A stretch of 5,883 bases of DNA from Actinomycetota bacterium (GTDB lineage Bacteria > Acidobacteriota > Blastocatellia > Chloracidobacteriales > Chloracidobacteriaceae), in assembly GCA_013298335.1 (NCBI GenBank), contig JAAFHI010000210.1:1-5883 (forward strand). Direction: 5' to 3'. A program made the translations under genes and the position numbers. A model generated the notes under the pieces. It was given only the letters and a program-made list of their open reading frames with translations, searched no databases and was not told the origin of the DNA. This document shows positions 5,246 to 5,883 of this stretch, piece by piece (within the stretch, counting starts at the first letter, position 1; each line of letters starts with the position of its first letter).

Positions 5246-5695
5246 GGTTGAGCGGAGCGACTTGCCGATCAGGCCGAGGCCGGCGGCGAGCGATCCGAAC
5301 ATGAAAATGGTTGAGAGCAGGGTGGTTGGCTGATAGTAAACGCGCAGATTGAGGATGATGTTCAACAAAAGAAAGGCGACCCCGCCGACCGAGAGCAGCC
5401 AGCCGACGATGGATTTCGCGTTGAAGAACAGAAAGGCGATGCCGACCATCAGTACGAGCAGGATCGGACCGAACATCGAGTATCCGCCATAACTCCAGAA
5501 ACTGCTTGAAACCGTGGTGTTCACGGCAATCAGGTAGAGGCTCAGGACGAGCAGGCCGAGGCCGAGGAAAAAACTGCCGATGCCGCCGGACGTCCCGCCG
5601 ACGTTGCGCAGGCGGCGCTGTTCGAGCGGGCCGCCCATTTCAAACATGTCGTCCAGACTTTCGCGCTCCCTGGTTTTCTCGCGTGAGTCAGCCAT
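5237..5695 (-). CDS. Small four-helix membrane protein of unknown function
   Basis: A 152-residue protein I do not recognise. The N-terminal ~36 residues are hydrophilic and charged (REKTRERESLDD) and probably cytosolic. Four predicted membrane helices follow, at about 38-58, 74-92, 96-115 and 125-144, and a short basic tail (GKSLRSTKG) is also predicted cytosolic. There is no signal peptide and no catalytic or metal-binding motif. The start at 5695 is supported by GAGGTG 7 nt upstream (5703-5708). The final Lys-Gly-stop is contributed by the edge of the heptamer repeat, so the original C-terminus may have been altered by repeat insertion. It is upstream of and probably co-transcribed with the transporter-hydrolase fusion; whether they work together cannot be told. 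Confidence 0.82.
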   Translation of the reverse strand: MADSREKTRERESLDDMFEMGGPLEQRRLRNVGGTSGGIGSFFLGLGLLVLSLYLIAVNTTVSSSFWSYGGYSMFGPILLVLMVGIAFLFFNAKSIVGWLLSVGGVAFLLLNIILNLRVYYQPTTLLSTIFMFGSLAAGLGLIGKSLRSTKG

Positions 5696-5702
5696 GCGTG
5701 GT

Positions 5703-5708
5703 CACCTC
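5703..5708 (-). promoter_or_regulatory. Ribosome binding site of the four-helix membrane protein
   Basis: GAGGTG on the minus strand, 7 nt before the ATG at 5695. It fixes the start codon. Confidence 0.7.
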
Positions 5709-5737
5709 GTCGGTCAGTGAATTTTTGTAACTGTTCA

Positions 5738-5877
5738 GAGTCCCCCGCTTCAGCGGGGAAAAGGGCCGTTACCACGCGTCAAGTGAACATCCTGGGGAGA
5801 ATTTTGAATCGTCTCCACAATAAAATATGCCGTGAACGCCGGTTTTTTCATTTTCTCCCCGCTGAAGCGGGGGACTC
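5738..5877. repeat. 140-bp element with 22-nt terminal inverted hairpin repeats
   Basis: The 22 bases at 5738-5759 (beginning GAGTCCCCCGC) recur exactly as the reverse complement at 5856-5877. Each copy is itself a hairpin, CCCCGC-TTCA-GCGGGG. The 96-bp middle contains a smaller stem GGAGA (5796-5800) / TCTCC (5812-5816) and an AT-rich patch near 5820-5827, but no reading frame. Neither copy is followed by a T run, so these are not intrinsic terminators. The arrangement resembles paired REP sequences (REPIN/BIME) or a small non-autonomous transposable element. No target-site duplication is evident. It lies upstream of the leftward gene starting at 5695, so any promoter must be within or just beyond it. 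Confidence 0.8.
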
Positions 5878-5883
5878 CAAACG

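Noticed and set aside
5738..5877. CRISPR repeats at the right edge
   Set aside because: There are only two copies and they are in opposite orientation, about 96 bp apart. CRISPR repeats are direct and regularly spaced.
5697..5883. Promoter for the leftward four-helix protein gene
   Set aside because: A TTGACG hexamer exists on the minus strand near 5778-5783, but no -10-like hexamer lies 16-18 nt beyond it, so I do not call a promoter.

Overview
The window reads as a GC-rich bacterial chromosome segment. All six convincing genes lie on the minus strand, so transcription runs right to left. Signal peptides and positive-inside membrane proteins fit a Gram-negative-type envelope. DUF2911-like and esterase D-like exported proteins, together with degenerate heptamer repeats between genes, suggest an Acidobacteriota-like or similar soil/metagenome lineage. 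That taxonomic guess is weak: the window contains no rRNA or universal marker gene.

Layout in transcription order. (1) 5738-5877: a 140-bp intergenic element bounded by two perfect 22-nt inverted copies of a hairpin-forming sequence. (2) 5237-5695: a small four-helix membrane protein of unknown function. (3) 5158-5245: a perfect 31-bp inverted repeat built of GGATGAA-type heptamers, which overlaps the end of gene 2 and lies just upstream of gene 3. (4) 3019-5151: a 710-residue fusion of a 12-helix major facilitator transporter, a thirteenth helix and an alpha/beta-hydrolase domain with an intact catalytic triad. It is followed by a probable intrinsic terminator (2971-2999). (5) A probable extended -10 promoter, then 2224-2853, an exported DUF2911-like protein. 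(6) 2095-2213: a second heptamer inverted repeat, built of GGGATCA-type units. (7) A tight three-gene unit: an AhpD-like carboxymuconolactone decarboxylase-family protein (1682-2074), an exported esterase D-like hydrolase (792-1685, ATGA overlap) and a membrane-anchored ankyrin-repeat protein (237-779, 12-nt gap). (8) 1-236: no gene; hairpins, one terminator-like structure and a boxA-like sequence facing out of the window on the left.

Functionally, genes 4 to 7 centre on the cell envelope: two serine hydrolases (one predicted extracytoplasmic by topology, one exported), a transporter and an exported beta-type protein. The only cytosolic enzyme is the AhpD-like protein with its redox CxxC motif. 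Co-transcription of that protein with an exported esterase and a probably periplasmic ankyrin protein could mean a stress or detoxification unit, but no substrate can be read from the sequence. The most distinctive signals are the transporter-hydrolase fusion and the two unrelated-sequence but identically organised 7-nt-unit inverted repeats at gene boundaries.
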